From Advenella kashmirensis W13003 (GTDB lineage: Bacteria; Pseudomonadota; Gammaproteobacteria; Burkholderiales; Burkholderiaceae_B), in NCBI RefSeq assembly GCF_000506985.1, contig NZ_KI650979.1:1550710-1614709 (forward strand): DNA of 64,000 bases, in the 5' to 3' direction. A program made the position numbers and the translations under genes. Of this stretch, positions 23,339 to 32,324 are shown piece after piece. Position 1 is the first letter of the stretch. Every line of letters starts with the position of its first letter. The notes below the pieces were generated by a model that saw only the letters and a list, made by a program, of their open reading frames with translations, was not told the origin of the DNA and ran no database searches.

Positions 23339-24271
23339 ATGAACCAGATACAGTCCGAGCGGGTGCTGATCAGTGAGGTCGGTATGCGCGATGGTTTGCA
23401 AAGCGTCAAAAGCATCATGCCGACGGAGAACAAATTTCGTCTGATCGATGCGTTATACGAGGCGGGTATTCGCGAAATCGAAGTCTGTTCGTTCGTGCCG
23501 GCAAAACTGCTGCCGCAAATGGCTGACGCAGACGAGGTGGTGCGTTATGCCTTGCGTTATTCCGATCTGACGGTCATGGCGCTGGTGCCCAACCTGCGGG
23601 GTGCCCGGAGCGCACTGAATGCGGGCGCGCACAAGTTAACAATCCCCGTTTCTGCCAGTGAAGCGCACTCGATGGCGAATGTGCGTAAAACGCGGGAACA
23701 GATGGTGCAGGAAGTGCGCGAAATCGTGGCGCTTCGCAATGAGCTGGCGCCCAACGTGAAAATCGAAGCCGGTATTTCAACTGCATTCGGCTGCACAATA
23801 CAGGGCGCGGTGAGCGAGGACGATGTGGTCAGGCTGTCCTCGCAACTAGTTGCTGTCGGAGCCGATGAGACAGGGTTGTCCGATACGACCGGCTACGCCA
23901 ACCCGGCGCAGGTACGACGGCTTTTCAAACGTGTTTTTGCTGAAGTGGGCGACAAGTGCGGCGCAGCGCATATGCATAACACACGGGGATTGGGCATGGC
24001 CAACAACCTTGCTGCCTATGACGTGGGCGTGCGCACCTTTGATTCGTCCCTGGGCGGCCTGGGCGGCTGTCCGTATGCGCCCGGTGCCTCCGGCAATGTG
24101 GTCACCGAGGATCTGGTGTTTATGTTCGAGGCCATGGGCATTGAAACGGGGGTGAATATCCAGAAGCTGATCGACGCGCGCGAGCCCCTGAAAGCAGGCG
24201 TGCCGCAGGAAGACGTGTATGGCATGGTCGCCGAAGCAGGTGTGCCTTTAACCTTTGAACAACAAGTGTGA
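23339..24271 (+). CDS. HMG-CoA-lyase-family enzyme, second copy
   Basis: A 310-residue DRE-TIM lyase with canonical R17-D18 (MRDGLQ), H211/H213 (HMHNTRG), C244 (GLGGCPYAP) and N253. It is a paralogue of the lyase at 4603 but keeps the standard metal-binding Asp. It starts the IclR-controlled operon, one base before the CoA-transferase start codon, so the two are coupled. Cleavage of an activated 3-hydroxy-3-methyl acyl-CoA into acetyl-CoA and a keto acid is expected. The exact substrate is unknown. Confidence 0.87.
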   Translation: MNQIQSERVLISEVGMRDGLQSVKSIMPTENKFRLIDALYEAGIREIEVCSFVPAKLLPQMADADEVVRYALRYSDLTVMALVPNLRGARSALNAGAHKLTIPVSASEAHSMANVRKTREQMVQEVREIVALRNELAPNVKIEAGISTAFGCTIQGAVSEDDVVRLSSQLVAVGADETGLSDTTGYANPAQVRRLFKRVFAEVGDKCGAAHMHNTRGLGMANNLAAYDVGVRTFDSSLGGLGGCPYAPGASGNVVTEDLVFMFEAMGIETGVNIQKLIDAREPLKAGVPQEDVYGMVAEAGVPLTFEQQV

Positions 24272-24272
24272 T

Positions 24273-25460
24273 ATGACAGAAAAAATGTTGCCCTACGCAG
24301 GACTGAAGGTCATCGAGTTTACGCATATGGTGATGGGTCCCACTTGCGGCCTGATATTGGCCGATCTGGGCGCCGATGTCATCAAGATTGAACCCATCAA
24401 GGGAGATAACACCCGCAATTTGCTGGGTTCAGGCGCCGGTTTTTTTCCTGCTTTCAATCGCAACAAAAAGAGCTTCGCGGTCGATTTGAAATCAGAAGAC
24501 GGATTGGCGTTGGTGAAGGACTTGATCCGCTCGGCCGACGTGGTGAGCGAAAATTTCAAGCCCGGCACCATGCAAAAACTCGGGCTGGATTATGAATCGC
24601 TGTCCAGGGACAATCCCGGATTGGTATATGTAAGCCATAAGGGCTTTCTGCCGGGTCCCTATGAGCATCGTACCGCGCTGGACGAGGTCGTACAGATGAT
24701 GGGCGGCCTGGCCTACATGACCGGCAGGAAAGGCGATCCGATTCGTGCTGGCACCAGCGTCAATGACATCATGGGCGGCATGTTCGGCGCGATCGGCGTG
24801 ATGGCGGCGCTCAAGCAGCGCGATATGACCGGTAAAGGACAGCAGGTGCAAAGTGCCCTGTTCGAGAACAATATCTTTCTGGTGGCCCAGCACATGATGC
24901 AATATGTGGTGACCGGCAAGGCGCCCGATCCCATGCCCAGCCGGATTTCAGCCTGGGCCATTTATGACGTATTCAATGTGAAAGACGGCGAGCAGATTTT
25001 CCTGGCCGTGGTCAGTGATACGCAATGGCGCATATTCTGTGACGCATTCGGATTGACCGACCTGGCCGGCAACCCCGAACTGACAACGAATAATCAGCGT
25101 GTGCAGGCCCGCTCATGGCTGTTGCCTTTGCTGCAGGAACGCCTGTCCACCTATTCGAAAAAAGAGCTGGCGGACACGTTCGAAACACATGGGCTGCCTT
25201 TTGCCCCTATTTCCCGTCCCGAAGAATTGTTGCAGGACGAGCACCTTCTAAAAACAGGTGGCCTTGCTCCCATGCATATGACGGATGGCCGGAAAACCAA
25301 TGTGCCGCTACTGCCCATTTGTATGAATGGCGAGCGCCTGGGGGTCCGCCTGGATCCGCCAAGGCTGGGGGAACATACCCTGAGCATTCTGAAGGACGCA
25401 GGTCTGAGTGATGCACAAATCGAGACATTGCTGGCAAACAACATCATTGCCAGTGAATAA
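24273..25460 (+). CDS. type III CoA-transferase, second copy
   Basis: A 395-residue CaiB/BaiF-family enzyme, clearly paralogous to the one at 3392 (shared FTHMVMGPTCGL-type start, GFLPGPYEHR, DEVVQMMGGLAYMTG). The catalytic Asp is D165 (TSVNDIMGG). ATG 24273 is chosen over the in-frame TTG at 24255 inside the lyase gene. It is followed by a Bug receptor after 10 bp. It presumably activates the acid cleaved by the adjacent lyase, using succinyl-CoA or acetyl-CoA as donor; the donor cannot be read from sequence. Confidence 0.88.
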   Translation: MTEKMLPYAGLKVIEFTHMVMGPTCGLILADLGADVIKIEPIKGDNTRNLLGSGAGFFPAFNRNKKSFAVDLKSEDGLALVKDLIRSADVVSENFKPGTMQKLGLDYESLSRDNPGLVYVSHKGFLPGPYEHRTALDEVVQMMGGLAYMTGRKGDPIRAGTSVNDIMGGMFGAIGVMAALKQRDMTGKGQQVQSALFENNIFLVAQHMMQYVVTGKAPDPMPSRISAWAIYDVFNVKDGEQIFLAVVSDTQWRIFCDAFGLTDLAGNPELTTNNQRVQARSWLLPLLQERLSTYSKKELADTFETHGLPFAPISRPEELLQDEHLLKTGGLAPMHMTDGRKTNVPLLPICMNGERLGVRLDPPRLGEHTLSILKDAGLSDAQIETLLANNIIASE

Positions 25461-25470
25461 GGAGCGCTTC

Positions 25471-26445
25471 ATGAAAAAATTAGCATTCGTTTGTATGGCA
25501 GGTCTGTTTGCCCAGCTTTCAGTCAATACTGCCGCCGTAGCCCAGGAAACGTATCCCGCGCGCGCGGTGACAATTACTGTTCCGTATTCTCCTGGTGGCA
25601 CTACCGATTATGTTGCCCGCATGCTGGCCAAACAGATGTCGGAGATATCAAAGCAATCATTTGTGGTCGAGAACAAACCGGGCGCCAGCGGAACAATTGC
25701 GACCTCGGCCGTCATGCGCAGCAAGCCGGATGGCTATTCGCTTCTAATGAATGATACGACGTATGCCATGCTGCCGGCCGTGTTTAAAAAATTGAGCTGG
25801 GATCCTGTCAAAGATATTGCACCTATCGCAAATGTGGCCTCTACGCCCGTCATACTGATTGTGCCGGCCAATTCCCCCTTCAATTCGGTCGCCGATCTGG
25901 TCAAGGCAGCCAAAGAGAAACCAGAATCGCTCACCTTTGGTTCAGGCGGCAAGGGCAGCTCCACGCATCTCGCTGGCGAAGTGTTCCAGCATCAGGCTGA
26001 TATCAAATTACTGCATGTTCCATATAAGGGTGCCGGAGAAGCATTGCTGGCCCTGGTCGGTGGCACGGTGGATGTGGAAATCAGCGCAACGCCGACCGCC
26101 ATTCCGCAAATTACCAGCGGCAAGGTCAAGGCGCTGGCGATCAGCAGCCCGCAGCGTCTTCCTCAATTGCCTAAGGTGCCCACGTTTGCCGAAGCTGGCT
26201 TGCCTGATTACACGGTGCAGAACTGGTTTGGCCTGGTCGCTCGTGCAGGCACGCCTGCCGATATCATCAGCAAGCTCAACCAACTGGTGAAAAATTCCGT
26301 GGCCGACAAATCAATACAGGCTTCCTTTGAAAAGCTGGGAGCGCAGACGGTGGGCAGCAGCCCAGGGGAATTCTCCCGGCAAATTGCAAATGAAATAGAC
26401 AGTTGGGGGCGCATTGCCGCGCGCGCCGGTCTGGAAAAGCAGTGA
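25471..26445 (+). CDS. Bug/TctC-family periplasmic receptor
   Basis: A 324-residue receptor with a signal peptide ending near residue 24 (AVA). The start at 25471 has AAGGAG. Family loops are VPYSPGGTTDYVAR, VENKPGASGTIA and KPDGYS. It lies between the CoA-transferase and a lactonase in one operon and lacks TctAB partners. The ligand is probably the acid, or the lactone-derived acid, used by the operon. Confidence 0.9.
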   Translation: MKKLAFVCMAGLFAQLSVNTAAVAQETYPARAVTITVPYSPGGTTDYVARMLAKQMSEISKQSFVVENKPGASGTIATSAVMRSKPDGYSLLMNDTTYAMLPAVFKKLSWDPVKDIAPIANVASTPVILIVPANSPFNSVADLVKAAKEKPESLTFGSGGKGSSTHLAGEVFQHQADIKLLHVPYKGAGEALLALVGGTVDVEISATPTAIPQITSGKVKALAISSPQRLPQLPKVPTFAEAGLPDYTVQNWFGLVARAGTPADIISKLNQLVKNSVADKSIQASFEKLGAQTVGSSPGEFSRQIANEIDSWGRIAARAGLEKQ

Positions 26446-26454
26446 GTGCAGGCC

Positions 26455-27360
26455 ATGTTTTATCTGAATAAGGAACCCCAGCGCAGCGATACCCAGGTAT
26501 GGAGCACCATGCCTGATGAATTCCGTTGCCGCAATGTTGATTCTGAGTGGGCCAGGGCAAATAAGGGCGGCGAACAGCTGCATTCCTTTATCGAAGGCCC
26601 GGCAATGGATGCACAGGGAAATCTTTATGTGACCGATATTCCCTATGGGCGCATCTTTTGTATCTCGGCCCGCAAGGAGTGGAAGCTGGTGGTGCAATAC
26701 GACGGTGAACCCAACGGTCTGAAAGTGCTGAAAGACGGTTCACTGCTGATTGCCGATTACCGGCGCGGCCTTTTGAAATGTGATCCCGTCGCAAAAACGG
26801 TCGAGCCGCTACTGGCGCGTCGCAACGCCCAGTCATTCAAGGGGTTGAACGATTTATATGTCACCCGTGATGAATCGCAGGTGTATTTCACCGATCAGGG
26901 CCAGACCGGGCTTCACGATCCAACGGGCGCTGTTTATCGCTTTGACTTCAAAACGGGCAGGCTTGATTGCCTGATGGATAACGTACCGAGTCCCAACGGG
27001 CTGGTAGTGGACGAACGCAAATCGGTACTGTTCGTGGCCGCAACCCGGGATAACGCCGTATGGCGCGCGCCGTTACTGCCGGATGGTTCGGTATCGAAAG
27101 TCGGGCGCTTTTGCGCGTTATTTGGCACCAGTGGCCCCGACGGTATTGCGCTGGACCGAGGTGGCCGATTGTATGTCGCGCACGCTTCGCTGGGATGTGT
27201 TTTCGTGTTCGAGTCCAATGGAGAGTGCAGCCGGATCGTGCGTTCGACCGCTGGCAACACCGTCACCAATCTCTGTTTCGGCGACCACAGTTGTGAGCGC
27301 TTGCTGATTACCGATTCGGCTACGGGTACGGTGCTTGTTGCATCGTTGGCCGAGGCATAA
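26455..27360 (+). CDS. SMP-30/gluconolactonase-family lactonase
   Basis: A 301-residue six-bladed propeller. Metal-site residues of the family are recognisable: Glu in FIEGPAMD, Asn in KGLNDLYV and PNGLVVD, and Asp in GPDGIALD. Such proteins hydrolyse sugar or organic-acid lactones in the cytosol. The start may be ATG 26455 or GTG 26446, which directly follows the Bug stop; neither has a strong site. Its place between two Bug genes suggests that the imported substrate or an intermediate is a lactone. Confidence 0.82.
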   Translation: MFYLNKEPQRSDTQVWSTMPDEFRCRNVDSEWARANKGGEQLHSFIEGPAMDAQGNLYVTDIPYGRIFCISARKEWKLVVQYDGEPNGLKVLKDGSLLIADYRRGLLKCDPVAKTVEPLLARRNAQSFKGLNDLYVTRDESQVYFTDQGQTGLHDPTGAVYRFDFKTGRLDCLMDNVPSPNGLVVDERKSVLFVAATRDNAVWRAPLLPDGSVSKVGRFCALFGTSGPDGIALDRGGRLYVAHASLGCVFVFESNGECSRIVRSTAGNTVTNLCFGDHSCERLLITDSATGTVLVASLAEA

Positions 27361-27400
27361 GACCCGTTTTTAACAAACTTATAAATTAATGGAGACGACG

Positions 27401-28390
27401 ATGTTCAGAAAAACGCTTATGACAGGGCTGACGGGCAGCATGTTGCTGGCCGCAGCTGTGACGACAGGCATGGCGCATGCCGCCCAGGACTGGCCGCAAA
27501 GGCCCGTGCGCATGGTGGTGCCATACACGCCGGGTGGCGGGACGGACAGTATTACCCGGATTATTGCCGAGAAAATCAGTCAGGTGGATAAGGACATTCA
27601 TTTTGTGATTGAAAACAAACCCGGCGCCGGCGGCAATATCGGCATGACTCAGGTGGCCCGCGCCAAGCCGGATGGTTTGACGCTGGGTATGGGGCAGACA
27701 TCAAATCTGGCGATCAATCCTGTCATCATGAGCGATATGCAGTTTGATGCGAGCAAGGACTTCACCCCCGTCGCAGTGGTGGCGGAGTTGCCTACCGTAC
27801 TGGTCGTCAAGGCAGATTCACCGTACAAATCGCTGGCCGATGTGATTGAAGCGGCCAAGGCAAAACCCGGTCAGCTCAAGCAGGCGCTGGCTACGCTGGG
27901 TACGGTGGGTCATCTGGCAGGTGAAATGCTGTCTTATAAAGCAGGGATCAAGGTGCTGAACGTTCCCTACAAGGGCGCCTCGCCAGCACTCACGGAACTG
28001 ATCGGCGGGCAGACTGATTACATGTTCGCGACACCGGTATCGGTCATCAATCTTATCGAAGACAAGGATCTGCGCGCACTGGCAGTGACCTCAAGCAAGC
28101 GGATCGCCGCCATGCCCGATGTGCCTACGGTCGCCGAACAGGGCTACGATGGATTCAACGCGGTGGACTGGAAGATGATTGTCGGGCCGGCAGGTATGCC
28201 TGAGGAAGCGGTCGATCGCCTGAGCAAGGCATTCATGACGGTGAGCAAGGATCCTGAATTCGTCAAGCGGATGGAGAGCGATGGCAATACGGTGGTTGGA
28301 GGCTCGGCCGACGACGCCAAAGCCTATCTGGAAAAAGAGCAGACAGAGTGGAAAACATTGCTGAAAGCCATGGATTTCAAGCTGAAATAA
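27401..28390 (+). CDS. Bug/TctC-family periplasmic receptor
   Basis: A 329-residue receptor with a signal peptide ending near AHA (residue 26). The start at 27401 follows GGAGACG. Family loops are VPYTPGGGTDSITR, ENKPGAGGNIG and KPDGLT. It is the second Bug gene of this operon, 40 bp after the lactonase, and is also without permease genes. Two receptors in one operon may widen the ligand range. Confidence 0.9.
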   Translation: MFRKTLMTGLTGSMLLAAAVTTGMAHAAQDWPQRPVRMVVPYTPGGGTDSITRIIAEKISQVDKDIHFVIENKPGAGGNIGMTQVARAKPDGLTLGMGQTSNLAINPVIMSDMQFDASKDFTPVAVVAELPTVLVVKADSPYKSLADVIEAAKAKPGQLKQALATLGTVGHLAGEMLSYKAGIKVLNVPYKGASPALTELIGGQTDYMFATPVSVINLIEDKDLRALAVTSSKRIAAMPDVPTVAEQGYDGFNAVDWKMIVGPAGMPEEAVDRLSKAFMTVSKDPEFVKRMESDGNTVVGGSADDAKAYLEKEQTEWKTLLKAMDFKLK

Positions 28391-28490
28391 ACTGACCGTG
28401 TCCCAAAGCGGTGCTTAGGGTTTGGTTCGGCCGTACTCGCGCAGTACAATGGCTATTGATATTGCTATTAGCGTGGGAGCCGGCCAGCCG

Positions 28491-28916
28491 ATGTGGATTC
28501 AAAAAGAATTTGAATTGAAAGCCCGTCCAAGAGGGTTTCATTTGATAACGGAAGAGATTGTGCGGCAGATGCCGGAGATATCCGGATTGCGGGCCGGTAT
28601 CATGAATGTGTTTCTCAAGCACACATCGGCTGCGCTCACGATCAATGAAAACGCAGACCCGTCTGTGCGAGCGGATTTTGAAAACTACTTCAACAAACTA
28701 GTACCAGAAGATGAGCCGTATTACACGCATACTTATGAAGGAAGCGATGACCTTCCGGCGCATTTCAAAAGCAGCATCCTGGGATGCTGCCTGACGGTGC
28801 CGATCACCCAGGGCACGCTGAATACGGGGACGTGGCAGGGGATTTATCTCTGTGAGCACCGCAATCACGGGGGACCACGCACCCTCGTTGTCACTGTCCA
28901 GGGTGACCCAGGCTAA
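28491..28916 (+). CDS. YjbQ/UPF0047-family protein
   Basis: A 141-residue protein of the YjbQ family, usually about 140 residues. It begins MWIQKEFELKARPRGFHL and carries the signature HTSAALTINENADPSVRAD with a conserved His. E. coli YjbQ has weak thiamin-phosphate synthase activity in vitro; the physiological role is not settled. The 28491 methionine is preferred over 28422 and 28449 because family members begin MW-x-Q. It is probably unrelated to the neighbouring catabolic operon. Confidence 0.85.
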   Translation: MWIQKEFELKARPRGFHLITEEIVRQMPEISGLRAGIMNVFLKHTSAALTINENADPSVRADFENYFNKLVPEDEPYYTHTYEGSDDLPAHFKSSILGCCLTVPITQGTLNTGTWQGIYLCEHRNHGGPRTLVVTVQGDPG

Positions 28917-28920
28917 CAAA

Positions 28921-28937
28921 CCGGCCAGCCAGGCCGG
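28921..28937. terminator. short GC hairpin between convergent genes
   Basis: CCGGCC (28921-28926) and GGCCGG (28932-28937) enclose a 5-base loop in the 33-bp convergent gap. There is no clear T tract, so termination is only probable. Confidence 0.4.
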
Positions 28938-28949
28938 CTCGTCACCTGC

Positions 28950-29981
28950 CTAATTGGCCTTGAGGTTCAGGCTGTTGACCAGCTCCGCATAGCGGCTGGT
29001 ATCGTCGGCGATTCGCGCTTTCATCTGTTCAGGACTGTCGCCGATGACCTCTGCGCCGATCTTGCTCATCTCCGTTTTGAACACGTCTGACTGAATAATT
29101 TGAACCAGATTGTTGTTCAAATACGTTACCGTCTGCTCTGGTGTATTTTGCGGGGCAAGAATGCCGAACCAGGTTCCCGCATCAAAGCCTTTCAGGCCTG
29201 CTTCGTCCAGGGTAGGTACATTGGGCAGCGCGGCAGAGCGCGTTGCAGTGGTGACGGCAAGCGCGGTCAGTTTATTGTCGTTGATGTAGGGCAACACAGT
29301 TGTGATCGTGTCAAATGACATATCGACCTGTCCGCCGAGCAGGTCGGTTGTCAACGGGCCGCTTCCCTTGTAGGGGACATGCAGCAGCTTGGTCTTTGAC
29401 ATCAGTTGTACGCGCTCTCCTATCAGATGCTGTCCAGTGCCTACGCCATTGGAACCGAAGCTCAGTTTGCCCGGTTCGCGCCTGGCCAGTTCAATGAGGT
29501 CGGCGAATGACTTCACACCGATTTTTTTATTGACAACCAGCACGTTCGGCACCATGGCCACGGTGGTAACAGGGGCGAAGTCTTTCTGGAAATCATAACG
29601 CAGCGAGCGGTAGAACGTGGTGGCGATGGTGTGATGGACTGCGCCCATCAATAGCGTGTAGCCATCCGGTTTGGCTCTGGCCACATACTCCGCGCCAATC
29701 GTGGCACCGGCGCCGGGTTTGTTTTCGATAATGACCGGCTGACCGATTTTTTCGGCAAGTTTCTGCCCGAGTGCCCGCGCCAGGACATCTGTGGTTCCAC
29801 CGGCAGGAAAGGGAACGACCAGTTTGACAGGCTGGTCCGGATAGCCTTGTGCGCTGGCGGGAGCGGCCATCAAGCATAGTGTGGCTGCGGCCAGCAGGCC
29901 TAAGGCAAATGTCGTTCTTGATGTTGGCGTTAGCGCAGATTTGGCTGGTGCAGATTTTTTTTGTGATTGAGTCAATTTCAT
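28950..29981 (-). CDS. Bug/TctC-family periplasmic receptor beside tartrate/malate dehydrogenase
   Basis: A 343-residue receptor with a long basic N-region and a signal peptide ending near ASA (residue 45). The start at 29981 has AGGAAG; a GTG at 29993 is possible. Loops are VPFPAGGTTDVLAR, ENKPGAGATIG and KPDGYT. It follows the dehydrogenase gene by 19 bp on the same strand. The ligand is probably tartrate, malate or a related hydroxy-acid, by context. Confidence 0.9.
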   Translation of the reverse strand: MKLTQSQKKSAPAKSALTPTSRTTFALGLLAAATLCLMAAPASAQGYPDQPVKLVVPFPAGGTTDVLARALGQKLAEKIGQPVIIENKPGAGATIGAEYVARAKPDGYTLLMGAVHHTIATTFYRSLRYDFQKDFAPVTTVAMVPNVLVVNKKIGVKSFADLIELARREPGKLSFGSNGVGTGQHLIGERVQLMSKTKLLHVPYKGSGPLTTDLLGGQVDMSFDTITTVLPYINDNKLTALAVTTATRSAALPNVPTLDEAGLKGFDAGTWFGILAPQNTPEQTVTYLNNNLVQIIQSDVFKTEMSKIGAEVIGDSPEQMKARIADDTSRYAELVNSLNLKAN

Positions 29982-30000
29982 GTCTTCCTCCACTGACGGC

Positions 30001-31092
30001 TTATGCCACTTTCTGTATCTTGCCGTGATTGCGAATATGCCCGCATACCGCTTCCGTGACCTGAGCCGTCGTGGCCGAGCCCCCCAGATCGCCGGTATGT
30101 AATGTGGCGTCGGCTGTCACGGTTTCTATACTTTCCATCAGAACCGTCGCCGCCTGCTCTTCGCCCAGGTGGGACAGCAGCATCACCGCGCACCAGAAAG
30201 TGCCTATCGGGTTGGCCAGGCCTTTGCCCATAATATCGAACGCAGAGCCGTGAATGGGTTCGAACATTGATGGGTAGCGGCGCTCGGGATCGATATTGCC
30301 GGTCGGCGCAATCCCCAGGCTGCCGGCCAGCGCAGCAGCCAGGTCGCTGAGAATGTCGGCATGCAGGTTGGTCGCTACAATGGTGTCCAGCGTTGCCGGT
30401 TTGTTGACCATCCTGGCCGTGGCCGCGTCCACCAGTTCCTTGTCCCAGGTGACATCGGGATATTCCCGAGCAATTTCAACTGCAATTTCGTCCCACATCA
30501 CCATGGCGTGGCGCTGTGCGTTGGATTTGGTGATGACAGTCAAATGCTTGCGCGGGCGGGATTGAGCCAGCGAAAACGCAAACCGCATAATTCTTTCGAT
30601 GCCTGCACGGGTCATCATGGAGACATCGGTTGCCGCTTCCAGTGGCTGGCCCTGATGGACTCGACCACCCACGCCCGAGTATTCGCCTTCACTGTTTTCG
30701 CGCACGATGACCCAGTCCAGATCCTCAGGCCGGCAGCGTTTGAGCGGCCCGTCAATGCCTGGAAGAATCCGGGTCGGGCGCACGTTGGCATATTGGTCAA
30801 GGCCCTGACAGATTTTCAGCCGCAGGCCCCATAGCGTGATGTGATCGGCAATCTGCGGATCGCCGGCGGAACCGAAGAGAATGGCATCTTTGTCGTAGAG
30901 CGCCTCAAGGCCATCATCGGGCATCATGACGCCGTGCTGTCGATAGTAGTCGCCGCCCCAGTCGAAGGCAGAAAATTCAAATGAAAATTGCTCAAGGGTG
31001 TCTGCCAGTGTCTGCAGCACCGTTTGGCCTGCCGGTATGACTTCCTTGCCGATACCGTCACCCGGGATACATGCGATCTTGTACGATTTCAT
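30001..31092 (-). CDS. ttuC: tartrate/D-malate dehydrogenase (isocitrate/isopropylmalate dehydrogenase family)
   Basis: A 363-residue NAD-dependent decarboxylating dehydrogenase. The N-terminal IPGDGIGKEVIP and the active-site Lys and Asp regions (VITKSNAQRHAM, NLHADILSDLAA) match TtuC/YeaU rather than leucine biosynthesis LeuB. It oxidises D-malate, L- or meso-tartrate, or a similar 2-hydroxy acid. It is divergent from a LysR gene (as dmlA is from dmlR) and is followed by a Bug receptor. LeuB is less likely because no leuCD is nearby. AGGAA precedes the ATG. Confidence 0.85.
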   Translation of the reverse strand: MKSYKIACIPGDGIGKEVIPAGQTVLQTLADTLEQFSFEFSAFDWGGDYYRQHGVMMPDDGLEALYDKDAILFGSAGDPQIADHITLWGLRLKICQGLDQYANVRPTRILPGIDGPLKRCRPEDLDWVIVRENSEGEYSGVGGRVHQGQPLEAATDVSMMTRAGIERIMRFAFSLAQSRPRKHLTVITKSNAQRHAMVMWDEIAVEIAREYPDVTWDKELVDAATARMVNKPATLDTIVATNLHADILSDLAAALAGSLGIAPTGNIDPERRYPSMFEPIHGSAFDIMGKGLANPIGTFWCAVMLLSHLGEEQAATVLMESIETVTADATLHTGDLGGSATTAQVTEAVCGHIRNHGKIQKVA

Positions 31093-31133
31093 CGTTATTC
31101 CTGAAAAAAGGGATTGCGCTTATTCTAGAAATA

Positions 31134-31155
31134 TTCGCGAGTGCTAAAATGCGAA
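31134..31155. promoter_or_regulatory. candidate LysR box between ttuC and the LysR gene
   Basis: TTCGC (31134-31138) and GCGAA (31151-31155) form a spaced dyad in the 100-bp divergent gap, in the form of an LTTR recognition site. It lies about 42 bp upstream of the dehydrogenase start. Confidence 0.4.
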
Positions 31156-31192
31156 CAAATTCACAGGATTTGTGCCTAAAAGTTGAAAATCA

Positions 31193-32131
31193 ATGAAAAA
31201 GGACCCTCGCCATTCTGCTGATCTGTATTTTTTTGACGCATTGATTTCCGCCGGCAGTTTGTCGGCCGTCGCCTTGCGGCTGGGCGTGACACCTTCGGCT
31301 GCGAGCAAGCGACTGATCCAGCTGGAAAAACGTCTCGGAATGACACTTGTGAATCGCAGTACGCGTCGCATGAGCCCGACAGCGGAAGGCCTGGTTTATC
31401 TGGATCATGCCAGGAGCATCCTGGCGCAGATCGAGGCGCTGGACCGGCAGATGTTCACATTGAAATCCGAGCCCGAGGGATTGATCCGCGTAAATGCCAC
31501 ATTGGGTTTTGGCAGAAGCTATATACAGCCGTTGATTTCGAGATTCATCAGGAAATATCCGGCGATCACGATCCAGCTGTTTCTGACGCCGTTTCCGCCA
31601 CCCGTCAGCGATAATGCCTTTGATTTATCCATTCAATTCGGCAAACCGCCACTGAGGAATGTGAAAGCCCGTTTGCTTGCGCAAAATCGCCGCCTTCTGG
31701 TGGCTTCCGGCGCCTATCTGGCCAGAGCGGGGCGACCCTTGGCGCCGCAGGATTTGCTCAAACATAACTGTATTGTGATCAAACAGGATGAGTTGCCGTA
31801 TTCGGAATGGATTCTGAGCAATGGCAAAAGCACGGAGAAAGTGCCGATCAGCGGCAACCTGGTCACGAATGACGGTTACGTCGGCGTGCAGTGGGCGCTG
31901 GATGGCCACGGCGTCGTGATGCGTGCGGAGTGGGATGTGGCCCGCTATATGCGTAGCGGCCGTCTGGTGCAGGTGCTGGCCAATTACAGCACACCCAATG
32001 CCGATATTTATGCGGTATACAGAGAACAGCCGCATGCCACCGCGCGGATGACGCTGTTGCTTGATTTTCTGTCGCGCAGCTTCGGTACGCTGAACCCAGG
32101 CTCGACCGTGACCGTCAGTACCGGCTGGTAA
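31193..32131 (+). CDS. LysR-family transcriptional regulator, DmlR-like
   Basis: A 312-residue LTTR with a wHTH at about residues 8-66 (SLSAVALRLGVTPSAASKRL, IQLEKRLGMTLVNRSTRRM) and an effector domain thereafter (GFGRSYIQPLISRFIRKYP). This N-terminal style (RSTRRMSPTAEG) is typical of the DmlR/CrgA-like group. It is divergent from the tartrate/malate dehydrogenase and presumably controls it and the Bug gene. Confidence 0.9.
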   Translation: MKKDPRHSADLYFFDALISAGSLSAVALRLGVTPSAASKRLIQLEKRLGMTLVNRSTRRMSPTAEGLVYLDHARSILAQIEALDRQMFTLKSEPEGLIRVNATLGFGRSYIQPLISRFIRKYPAITIQLFLTPFPPPVSDNAFDLSIQFGKPPLRNVKARLLAQNRRLLVASGAYLARAGRPLAPQDLLKHNCIVIKQDELPYSEWILSNGKSTEKVPISGNLVTNDGYVGVQWALDGHGVVMRAEWDVARYMRSGRLVQVLANYSTPNADIYAVYREQPHATARMTLLLDFLSRSFGTLNPGSTVTVSTGW

Positions 32132-32324
32132 GATCAATTTCGACACATTTGGACAGTTGAATTTTAGTCAGTTTATCTATTACATTAATGGCACTCGTTG
32201 CCGGGTAGTACGTGGATTGACAGGTTACTATCCGGTAATCGCGCCAGTGCCCTCCGGCAGGCGCAGCGATAAGCCCGAAACGGCGCCTGTAATATGCCTG
32301 CATTCATCGATAAGGATATCGACC

